DNA of 7,257 nt from an uncultured Bacilli bacterium (GCA_934086395.1 CAKOIE010000043.1:1-7257); one strand, 5' to 3'; positions 1-5,755 are shown, numbered from the stretch's first letter. Notes: a model not told the origin generated them from the letters alone. Made by a program: numbers and translations.

Positions 1-8
1 ATTTTCAT
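1..8 (-). CDS. Possible start of next gene (partial)
   Basis: On the minus strand, downstream of the rnfD-like stop codon, an AAAGGTGA ribosome-site-like sequence (about 27-20) is followed by an ATG at 8-6 (ATG AAA AT..) and by an in-frame-independent TTG at 12-10 (TTG AAT GAA AAT). Either could open the next gene of the cluster, which runs off the window. In canonical rnf operons the gene after rnfD is rnfG, but only two or three codons are visible here, so no product can be assigned. The spacing favours TTG slightly (7 nt against 11 nt after GGTGA), while ATG is the commoner start codon. Confidence 0.3.
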
Positions 9-9
9 T

Positions 10-32
10 CAAACAAAGTTCACCTTTGTTTG
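10..32 (-). promoter_or_regulatory. Stem-loop overlapping a putative ribosome site
   Basis: A perfect 9-bp inverted repeat (CAAACAAAG / CTTTGTTTG) encloses a 5-nt loop (TTCAC on the plus strand). On the minus strand the stem and loop contain the AAAGGTGA sequence that would serve the next gene, so folding of the mRNA would hide it. No T-run follows on either strand, so it does not look like a terminator. Confidence 0.4.
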
Positions 33-49
33 TTATCTGTAATTATAAA

Positions 50-62
50 TCGGTATCATTTT
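50..62 (-). repeat. Copy of the AAATGATACCGA motif after the rnfD-like gene
   Basis: On the minus strand the sequence overlapping and following the rnfD-like stop codon reads AAAATGATACCGA. It shares 12 bases with 7221-7232 and 11 with 7197-7207. It lies in the gap before the possible next gene. Confidence 0.3.
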
Positions 63-966
63 AACTAATGTTTAACACCATTTTATCAATTGTTTTAGCA
101 CATAAACTTCCTATTAATATTGCACCAATTCCAGCAAGTTCCGGATAATACATATATAAAATAAAGGTAATTACACCTATTAAAATAGCATAGATTATTT
201 TACCTAATTTAGTATAAGGACTTGTTTTCATATCAGTTGCAATAAATACATAGGAAAATAATACACTGTTAGAAAATAAACTATCTAGAATAAGTATTAT
301 ATTATTTTTATATAAACCATAACCTAATATTAAAATAAAATAAGTTATAAAAGCATATAGGGGTATTTCTTTTTTATAATAATCTTGAATAAATAAAATT
401 ATAATACTTATAACAAGTAAAATTACATTAGTAGTATTAATGCCTCCACTTCCTTTACCCATAAAGTAATCTAAAGGAGTTAAATGAAAATTATTAGTGC
501 TTTCATATATATTTAGAAAACTAAAGCTACCCTTTAAATTCATAATTAGAATTATTAATAAAGCCATTAAGCACATAATATTTACATTAGGTTTCTTCAA
601 AATTAAGCTTAAAAATGAACATATAAATATAACTAATAAGAAAATATATATTGGTGTATTAATACTTATTATACTAGCTAAAATAAGACCATAATAAGGA
701 TAATTACTCATAGTAAGATAAGATAAAATCTTTCTTTTTTTATGTTTAATATAATTATCAACTATAAAAGGAACAAGCATTCCAATAACTAAAACTAAAA
801 TATCAAAAATTAAAGGTTTAAATAGTCCAAAAATATTTACAAGTCCTAAGGCATACAACTTAATTCCATTTTTATAAAATCCACTAATTAGTAAAGGAAG
901 GATTGCTAGTAAATTTATAATATTAATTTTTTTAATTGTTAATTTAGAATCAATATATTTATTCAT
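61..966 (-). CDS. rnfD: RnfD-like membrane subunit (RnfD/NqrB family), divergent
   Basis: This 301-residue, strongly hydrophobic protein has about nine or ten likely membrane segments. In the known family, RnfD carries a covalently bound FMN and helps move electrons across the membrane while driving ion transport. Recognition rests on three blocks. TPLDYFMGKGSGG (163-175) matches the family's ATPLD...GxxGGSIGETS region. ATDMKTSPYTKLGK (243-256) is a near-canonical ATD.VTSP.T..G block, and the final helix pair resembles the family. Several normally conserved pieces are changed. The FMN-attachment sequence SGAT reads FHLT (160-163), keeping only the Thr. The GGLGxNxFNPA segment is reduced to KKPNVNIMCLMA (124-135). 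The protein is also shorter than the usual ~310-350 residues. The ATG lies 3 nt after the rnfC-like stop codon, with AGGAGGT (972-978) inside the end of that gene, so translation is very likely coupled. The subunit role is inferred; activity is uncertain. Confidence 0.8.
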   Translation of the reverse strand: MNKYIDSKLTIKKINIINLLAILPLLISGFYKNGIKLYALGLVNIFGLFKPLIFDILVLVIGMLVPFIVDNYIKHKKRKILSYLTMSNYPYYGLILASIISINTPIYIFLLVIFICSFLSLILKKPNVNIMCLMALLIILIMNLKGSFSFLNIYESTNNFHLTPLDYFMGKGSGGINTTNVILLVISIIILFIQDYYKKEIPLYAFITYFILILGYGLYKNNIILILDSLFSNSVLFSYVFIATDMKTSPYTKLGKIIYAILIGVITFILYMYYPELAGIGAILIGSLCAKTIDKMVLNIS

Positions 967-969
967 TAT

Positions 970-2064
970 TTACCTCCTATTAGCAGGACAAACATAGTGA
1001 CATAATCCACATTTTATACATTTATCCATTTTATATCCCGTCCTTGGATTTGCTCCTACTGGACAATGTTTAACACATAAGCCACAATTTAAACATTTAG
1101 TTTCTTTATCTGTTATAGCACTTGTAATAAAAACACTTCTTACTTCTTCTGTAATAATTGTATCTAAACTATTTAATTCATATCCTGATAATAAACCATT
1201 AACTACTAAGTGATAATCATCATCTAATATTTTAAAATTATTTTCAATTATTTCTTTAATATTTGTTCCCAATTTAACTTTTAAAACTACTGATTTATTT
1301 ATCTTATTACCAGAAAATGTAACATATTTATAACATAGTGGTTTACCCTTTCTTAAAATATTTAAAATATTTAAAATATCACTTACATCTAAAAATATTG
1401 TTTTTTCTTTTCCCATTAATTCTTTAGATAAAATTTGTTTATTACCAACAGGATATAAATCAGGCATTAATTTTAATTGAATATTTGGATATGTTCCTAT
1501 TAAATTTAAAAGTGATACTACATTATCAGAATCATTATCTTTAATAGCAAGAATACATTTTTTAATATCAAGTATTTTAACAATTGCATCTATGGTATCA
1601 AGAATATCATCAGCATAACTATTTATTAGTTTACTTAAAACCATTTCATATATTTCATAATCAATAGCTGATACTATTAAATTATTAGAATTAAAGTCTT
1701 CATTTATATTAGTATATTTTCTAATTAAATTTACAAATTCTTCTTTATCTATATTATCAATTTTTCTTTTAGACTTTATTAACTTTCCATCTTCTCTAAA
1801 GTTATTTTCAATAACAATACATTTTGTTAAATTTTCATTAACATACATATTTTTTAATCCCATTATTTTACCAGAAACACTACTTAAAGAAACAATTCCA
1901 TCTTTTTCCCATAAAATAGTATCTAGATTTATTTCATCATGATTTCTAACCAAAATGTTAGCACCATCTTCAATTGGAACGTAGATATAATCTGGATTTA
2001 AATAATTTTTTATTTCTTTATTATATTTAATGTTTTCATCTTTATCTATTTTAATAAGACGCAT
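970..2064 (-). CDS. rnfC: RnfC-like iron-sulfur subunit lacking the NADH/flavin loop
   Basis: This 364-residue soluble protein follows the RnfC plan. An N-terminal RnfC_N barrel-sandwich domain spans about residues 25-90 and ends in SVSGKI (63-68). A Rossmann-like middle follows, then an SLBB domain (about 245-300, starting VTFSGNKI). At the end are two 4Fe-4S motifs, CxxCxxCxxxCP, at about 324-335 and 349-360. Canonical RnfC oxidises or reduces NAD(H) at a GIVGLGGAGFPT-type loop followed by an ECEPY-type segment. Here that place reads LIRKYTNINEDF...NLIVSAIDYEIY (about 113-139), so the loop is missing. The GGPMMG sequence of the SLBB region is also lost, and the chain ends right after the second cluster motif (CPANRR), without the usual C-terminal tail. 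ATG 2064 is chosen over the upstream GTG (2073) because AGAGGT (2075-2080) sits 10 nt before the ATG but only 1 nt before the GTG. It is the first gene of the rnfC-rnfD pair. Confidence 0.8.
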   Translation of the reverse strand: MRLIKIDKDENIKYNKEIKNYLNPDYIYVPIEDGANILVRNHDEINLDTILWEKDGIVSLSSVSGKIMGLKNMYVNENLTKCIVIENNFREDGKLIKSKRKIDNIDKEEFVNLIRKYTNINEDFNSNNLIVSAIDYEIYEMVLSKLINSYADDILDTIDAIVKILDIKKCILAIKDNDSDNVVSLLNLIGTYPNIQLKLMPDLYPVGNKQILSKELMGKEKTIFLDVSDILNILNILRKGKPLCYKYVTFSGNKINKSVVLKVKLGTNIKEIIENNFKILDDDYHLVVNGLLSGYELNSLDTIITEEVRSVFITSAITDKETKCLNCGLCVKHCPVGANPRTGYKMDKCIKCGLCHYVCPANRR

Positions 2065-2086
2065 ATTAATCACTACCTCTACTATA

Positions 2087-2095
2087 AGTATAGCA
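2087..2095 (-). promoter_or_regulatory. Extended -10 promoter of the rnfC-rnfD-like pair
   Basis: The minus strand reads TGC TATACT: a -10 box one base from consensus, preceded by TG at the extended -10 position. It lies in the 51-bp gap after the ABC-F gene and just upstream of the rnfC-like ribosome site. The -35 region 17 bp upstream (TTTAAT) is weak, as expected for an extended -10 promoter. A 5-bp inverted repeat (CTATA-AG-TATAG, 2082-2093) overlaps the box. No terminator hairpin is visible between the ABC-F gene and rnfC, so read-through from the previous operon is possible. Confidence 0.45.
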
Positions 2096-2115
2096 TTATT
2101 ACTATTAAAATTAAA

Positions 2116-3732
2116 TTATTTATTGTTATTTAACGTTTCATAGTATGTTACTATTTCTTTATCATAATAAGTAATTACTCCACTTGGTAAAATTAACATT
2201 CTATCGATATTTAAACTATCAACAAACTCTAAATTATGGGATACTACTAGCATTGTTCCTTCATAATCTTTAAAGATATCAGCTATTTTTAACTGAGTCA
2301 TAGGATCTAAATGATTGGTTGGTTCATCAAGTAATAACGTGTTTGCCCCACTAAGCGCTATTTTAGCAAGTCCTACTCTTGATCTTTCTCCCGGTGATAA
2401 AACACCTGCAAGTTTATTAATATCCTCTCCTGAAAATAAGAAATTACCTAAATATCTTCTAACCTCATAATCAGCAAGCCCATAATTATTAAAATTATTT
2501 AAAATTGTTTTAGAGTTATCAATAATTTCATGTTCTTGAGCATAATAGCCAATTAAAGTTTTATCATTAATTTTAATTTCGCCATCTATTGGTTTTAATG
2601 AACCCATAATTAATCTTAAAAGTGTTGTTTTACCAATTCCATTTTCCCCAACAATAAGAATTTTTTCTCCTCTTTGAATCGTAAATGATAAATCATTATA
2701 TAATAAATTATTTTCATCATAACCAAATTTTAAATGATTAACTTCAATAGGTGTACTGGTACTTGGATAATTAATTTTAATTTTAAATTTAGTTACTTTT
2801 TGTTTCTTTTCGGCTTCTACTTTAACTTGTTTTAACTTTTCTAACTTTTTAATTCTATCTTTGGCTATATTAGCTTGTTTTTCAGTTCCATGAATATATT
2901 TAGCAATTATTTTTTTTAATTTTTCTTCTTCATCACTTTGTTTAGCAATTAGTCTATCTCTTGCTTTATCTTTTTCTTCTTTTATTTTTAAATATTTTTC
3001 ATAATTACCATTAAATATTTCAAAATTATGTTTTATTTTATCAACATATAATGTTTTAGTAGTTACTTCATTTAAGAAAGATGTATCATGAGATATTACT
3101 AGAATCATTCCATTATATTGTTTTAAATATTCAATTATAAAATCTTTAGTATCTAAATCTAAATGATTAGTTGGTTCATCTAAAAGGAGAATATGAGCTT
3201 TTGAATATAGTAAACGAGCAAAAGCAATTTTAGATTTTTGACCACCTGAAATATCTTTTAATTTTAAATCTAACATATTAGAATCAATATTCATTCCACT
3301 TATTATTTTTAGTAAAATATTTTCATAATTATATTGATCATAATAATCTAGTTCATTATTTATTTTATTAATCTTTTTGGCAATTATTTTATATTCTTTA
3401 TCATCAGATGTAGTCATCTTTTCATAAAGGGTTGTAAGTTCATTTTCTAACTTTTTGATTGGTCTACCTTCTAACAAATATTCAAATACGGTTAAATCAC
3501 CATTTTCAGGAGTTTTAATAACTTGAGGTAGATAACCTATTTTATATTCAGTTGGAATAATCATTTTACCACTATCAAGAGGAATCTCACCTAATATTAC
3601 CCTAAATAATGTTGTTTTACCAGCTCCATTAACGCCTACTATTCCTACTTTATCATTTGAATTAAAACTGCTACTTGCATTATCATAAACAACTTGAGTA
3701 CCAAAATTAAGATATATATTTTCAAATCGCAT
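2116..3732 (-). CDS. ABC-F family ATPase (ribosome-associated type)
   Basis: This 538-residue protein has two ABC ATPase domains in tandem and no membrane segments, the layout of ABC-F proteins. Members of this family bind the ribosomal E site and relieve stalled or antibiotic-bound ribosomes. Domain 1 has Walker A GVNGAGKT (33-40), Q-loop Gln70, signature ISGGQ (161-165), Walker B LLLDEP (182-187) and the switch His215. A charged, probably coiled-coil linker (about 240-320) follows. Domain 2 has Walker A GENGIGKT (362-369), signature LSPGE (445-449), Walker B LLLDEP (466-471) and His499. Both catalytic glutamates are present, so it should hydrolyse ATP. The second signature carries Pro in place of the first Gly. 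Length is normal for a housekeeping ABC-F, and there is no clear long linker extension pointing to a drug-resistance type. It follows the unrecognised 267-aa gene by 26 bp, with AGAGGT (3742-3747) 9 nt before the ATG, and is probably its operon partner. The exact subfamily cannot be told by eye. Confidence 0.93.
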   Translation of the reverse strand: MRFENIYLNFGTQVVYDNASSSFNSNDKVGIVGVNGAGKTTLFRVILGEIPLDSGKMIIPTEYKIGYLPQVIKTPENGDLTVFEYLLEGRPIKKLENELTTLYEKMTTSDDKEYKIIAKKINKINNELDYYDQYNYENILLKIISGMNIDSNMLDLKLKDISGGQKSKIAFARLLYSKAHILLLDEPTNHLDLDTKDFIIEYLKQYNGMILVISHDTSFLNEVTTKTLYVDKIKHNFEIFNGNYEKYLKIKEEKDKARDRLIAKQSDEEEKLKKIIAKYIHGTEKQANIAKDRIKKLEKLKQVKVEAEKKQKVTKFKIKINYPSTSTPIEVNHLKFGYDENNLLYNDLSFTIQRGEKILIVGENGIGKTTLLRLIMGSLKPIDGEIKINDKTLIGYYAQEHEIIDNSKTILNNFNNYGLADYEVRRYLGNFLFSGEDINKLAGVLSPGERSRVGLAKIALSGANTLLLDEPTNHLDPMTQLKIADIFKDYEGTMLVVSHNLEFVDSLNIDRMLILPSGVITYYDKEIVTYYETLNNNK

Positions 3733-3758
3733 AAGTTATTTACCTCTTTTTCCTTTTT

Positions 3759-4562
3759 TTATTTCTTTATTATACCTTTATTAATATATTTTTTACTTTG
3801 ATCAATTAAATTTAAAATCATTTGATATTTTTTCAATAAATCATCATCTGCATAATCATTAATATAATTATATTGTTCCATATAATTAATTTTTTCTTTT
3901 AAACTATAAACTATATCATCTATTTTATTATTAATTATATTTTTAAATAAGACATCATCATATTCAACTATTTCATCATCTATTAATCCAAGACTATATA
4001 ATAAAATTAAAGTTTCTTTATACGTTAATATATCTAGCATAAATATATATATTTCATTTTTAATAAAAAATTCATTTATATCTATATTATCAGTCTTAGT
4101 TTTAAGTTCTTTTAGCAACCTATTAATTTGAAACTTTGCATCAATTCTTTTGCCTATATCATTATAATCATTGCTTTCCCCTGTTTTTATTCCAGGAAAA
4201 AACGCATATTCTTTATTTACAGACTCACTTGCTAGTTTATAAGCCTCAAATCGAATTGTTGGTAAAGATTCATTTAATAATTTATCAATATATTCTTCAT
4301 TTAATTTGAATATTTCACATAAAATATTTCGAGGAATATCATTGATACCTAAATATGAGCAAATTATTAAAGCATCACTTATTTTTTTATTTAATAAATT
4401 ATAAATAAATATAAAGGAACGATTATTTGCATCAAAAACAAATCCATAATTTGATAGTTTTTCCTGAATTGTTTTTATTTCTAAAACACTTTCACTAAAT
4501 TTTTCATTATATTCTTTTAATGATGTTTTCTCTTTATTATCACTTTTTAAAAATCCAAACAT
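3759..4562 (-). CDS. Unrecognised soluble protein, 267 aa
   Basis: I do not recognise this protein. It has no signal peptide, no membrane span and no cysteine-rich or nucleotide-binding motif. It is rich in Lys, Glu, Asp, Ile and Asn and looks mostly helical, with a charged N-terminus (MFGFLKSDNKEK), a conserved-looking middle (FEAYKLASESVNKEYAFFPG, about 107-126) and an acidic C-terminal half ending in a Lys-rich tail. The start is ATG 4562 rather than ATG 4580: GGAGGT (4566-4571) lies just before 4562, whereas 4580 has no ribosome site and falls at about the expected transcription start. The gene is real by its length, ribosome site and promoter. It probably forms an operon with the downstream ABC-F gene, which hints at, but does not prove, a link to translation or its control. 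Confidence 0.75.
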   Translation of the reverse strand: MFGFLKSDNKEKTSLKEYNEKFSESVLEIKTIQEKLSNYGFVFDANNRSFIFIYNLLNKKISDALIICSYLGINDIPRNILCEIFKLNEEYIDKLLNESLPTIRFEAYKLASESVNKEYAFFPGIKTGESNDYNDIGKRIDAKFQINRLLKELKTKTDNIDINEFFIKNEIYIFMLDILTYKETLILLYSLGLIDDEIVEYDDVLFKNIINNKIDDIVYSLKEKINYMEQYNYINDYADDDLLKKYQMILNLIDQSKKYINKGIIKK

Positions 4563-4584
4563 ATAACCTCCAACATACATAAAA

Positions 4585-4593
4585 AGTATATCA
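4585..4593 (-). promoter_or_regulatory. Extended -10 promoter of the 267-aa gene and ABC-F operon
   Basis: The minus strand reads TGA TATACT, an extended -10 box with five of six consensus bases, about 15 nt upstream of the GGAGGT ribosome site. No good -35 is seen 17 bp upstream (TAATAT). The expected start point, near 4578, lies at or just below the alternative ATG at 4580, which supports translation from 4562. It sits in the 51-bp gap after the Rpn-like gene, where no terminator hairpin is visible. Confidence 0.4.
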
Positions 4594-4613
4594 TAAAAAT
4601 AAAAGAAATATTA

Positions 4614-4808
4614 TTAGTTATTTTGTAACTTTAATATTTCTTCTTTACTTAATTCAGTTATTTTTGATATATCTTCAATTGACATATCCTTTTCTAACAA
4701 TTTTTTTGCTATCTCTAATGATTTTTTGATTTCGCCTTGATTTATACCTTCATTAAAACCTTCAGATATACCTTCTTCTTTAGCATATTTAAGATCAGTT
4801 TTTCTCAT
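4614..4808 (-). CDS. Possible nested C-terminal Rpn product (64 aa), same frame
   Basis: Within the Rpn-like gene, ATG 4808 (Met257) is preceded 5 nt upstream by GGAAG, and ATG 4820 (Met253) lies just after AAAAAGG. Starting at Met257 would give a 64-residue protein containing only the glycine-repeat and helical tail. In E. coli, rpn genes are known to make a short protein from an internal start that counteracts the toxic full-length nuclease. Whether this start is used here is inference: the ribosome sites are modest, and AT-rich coding DNA often produces such sequences by chance. Confidence 0.25.
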   Translation of the reverse strand: MRKTDLKYAKEEGISEGFNEGINQGEIKKSLEIAKKLLEKDMSIEDISKITELSKEEILKLQNN

Positions 4809-5576
4809 ACTTTCTTCCATTGCCTTTTTATTATAATATATTAAATTAGATGTATCTTCTGAATATTCTTTCATAATCTTGGCAACCTCCTTTAAATCTT
4901 CATAATCGCCTGCTAATTCTTCTGTATATTTTACATCTATTGATACTAGCATATTTAAAAAACGCCTTGTCCAGTCATCTATATCCTCATTATACGGATT
5001 TTCAAGTAATTTATCAAGTCCTATATGAATTATAGTAAATGCTTCTGGATGGATACTTCCATTTAAATTATTCTTTAAATTATATACATTTATTATTCCT
5101 CCCATAAAATTTCTTGAATATAGATCAAGATTAACTTGAATTACATTTATCGAATTTAATTCTTCACCTATTCTTTCTTGACTTAATATTAATCTATAAA
5201 TATATTGAATATTTTTTATTAATGTACTTTTATTTAAACTTGTATTTACTTCTATATTTACATATGTATTATTAGCAAATTTAAATAATGTATCCGTTGT
5301 CATCTTTTTATCATTAAATTTTAAATTAGGTAATGTAGTATCAGTAAAATCTAATTGTTCTAAAGTTATATTTGCATATTTAGACGCTACAGTTAATAAA
5401 TTAACTATAATGTTAGAATCTATCTTACATAAATGTTTAAAGGCTCTATCTTCTATAAACGGTATTTGAAAATTCTTTTTCTTAATTATTTCACCTGGTG
5501 GTTTTATAATAAAACTATTTTTAACTTTATTAATTCTAGTAGCATAAACTGTTTTATCATTAAAATACGTCTTCAA
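4614..5576 (-). CDS. Rpn-family PD-(D/E)XK nuclease / transposase-like protein
   Basis: This 320-residue protein fits the Rpn/PDDEXK_2 family. Its members have a PD-(D/E)XK nuclease fold related to transposases; in E. coli, Rpn proteins promote recombination and some act against phage. Visible features are the early FIEDRAFKHL block (40-49), the candidate active-site Asp95 (TTDTL), and NIEVN (107-111) with Glu109, where Asn111 replaces the more familiar Gln of ExQ. Next come a helix with a spaced YIYRL, VIQVNLDLY (145-153), and the family-typical C-terminus. That part has a glycine repeat (EEGISEGFNEGINQGE, 267-282) followed by a helical tail with SIEDISKITELSKEEI (299-314). The lysine of the motif cannot be placed with certainty. 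The start is TTG 5576, preceded by an AAAGGAAAG-type site about 10 nt away; no ATG occurs in frame before residue 92. No transposon ends were found. An internal ATG could yield a separate C-terminal product, listed separately. Confidence 0.8.
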   Translation of the reverse strand: MKTYFNDKTVYATRINKVKNSFIIKPPGEIIKKKNFQIPFIEDRAFKHLCKIDSNIIVNLLTVASKYANITLEQLDFTDTTLPNLKFNDKKMTTDTLFKFANNTYVNIEVNTSLNKSTLIKNIQYIYRLILSQERIGEELNSINVIQVNLDLYSRNFMGGIINVYNLKNNLNGSIHPEAFTIIHIGLDKLLENPYNEDIDDWTRRFLNMLVSIDVKYTEELAGDYEDLKEVAKIMKEYSEDTSNLIYYNKKAMEESMRKTDLKYAKEEGISEGFNEGINQGEIKKSLEIAKKLLEKDMSIEDISKITELSKEEILKLQNN

Positions 5577-5604
5577 CTTACGACTTTCCTTTCTACATTT
5601 TTGA

Positions 5605-5664
5605 TTAAATATAAAATATTAATATTTTAGCTAAATACTTTAAAAATAATTTTAAATTAAACAT
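5605..5664 (-). CDS. 19-codon ORF upstream of the Rpn-like gene (leader or small membrane peptide)
   Basis: ATG 5664 is preceded by AAAGGAG (5673-5679) at an ideal 8-nt spacing, the best ribosome site near this locus. The ORF encodes MFNLKLFLKYLAKILIFYI and stops at TAA (5607-5605), 28 nt before the TTG of the Rpn-like gene. Lysines at 5, 9 and 13 would line up on one face of a helix whose other faces are almost entirely Leu, Ile, Phe and Tyr, as in small membrane-active peptides. It could instead be a leader peptide controlling translation of the next gene. A short ORF with this composition is easy to get in AT-rich DNA, so the ribosome site is the main support. Confidence 0.4.
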   Translation of the reverse strand: MFNLKLFLKYLAKILIFYI

Positions 5665-5688
5665 AATTTTTTCTCCTTTCATTAATAT

Positions 5689-5708
5689 TTTTTAGTACGT
5701 ACTAAAAA
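5689..5708. promoter_or_regulatory. Perfect 20-bp palindrome, probable operator
   Basis: TTTTTAGTACGTACTAAAAA is self-complementary over all 20 bases, with core AGTAC/GTACT. It lies between the candidate promoter (5728-5755) and the ribosome site of the 19-codon ORF, where a bound dimeric repressor would block the Rpn locus. As RNA it could also fold with an ACGU loop just before the ribosome site. The symmetry suits a homodimeric helix-turn-helix regulator, but I cannot assign a family and no regulator gene is in the window. Confidence 0.5.
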
Positions 5709-5722
5709 CACCTTTAATGGTG
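5709..5722 (-). repeat. Short CACC/GGTG hairpin in the Rpn leader
   Basis: A 4-bp G/C-rich inverted repeat (CACC-TTTAAT-GGTG) directly abuts the 20-bp palindrome. Read on the minus strand it is followed by TTTTT, giving the look of a very small terminator or attenuator. It lies at about the predicted transcription start, so its stem may be too close to the 5' end to act that way. Confidence 0.25.
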
Positions 5723-5727
5723 CTTCT

Positions 5728-5755
5728 ATAATATATATTGTAAAGAGTAACCCAA
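5728..5755 (-). promoter_or_regulatory. Candidate promoter of the Rpn locus
   Basis: On the minus strand a -35-like TTGGGT (5750-5755) and a -10-like TATTAT (5728-5733) are 16 bp apart. Transcription would begin near 5721, run through the small hairpin and the palindrome, and then cover the 19-codon ORF and the Rpn-like gene. The -35 box is weak and the tract is so AT-rich that other registers (for example TATATT, 5730-5735) are possible. Confidence 0.35.

Noticed and set aside
10..32. Stem-loop as a terminator of the rnf-like unit
   Set aside because: The stem is AT-rich and no T-run follows it on either strand.
497..694. 65-codon plus-strand ORF opposite the rnfD-like gene
   Set aside because: It lies entirely within the antisense of a well-supported membrane protein gene, has no family resemblance, and its Ile/Lys/Asn composition is what AT-rich antisense gives.
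4614..5576. Rpn-like gene as part of an insertion sequence
   Set aside because: Despite the transposase-like family name, no terminal inverted repeats or target duplications were found flanking it. The 20-bp palindrome occurs only upstream.
5433..5630. 65-codon plus-strand ORF opposite the start of the Rpn-like gene
   Set aside because: It overlaps the Rpn N-terminus and the 19-codon ORF in antisense and has no supported promoter or ribosome site. The TTGACA at 5790-5795 is downstream of it.
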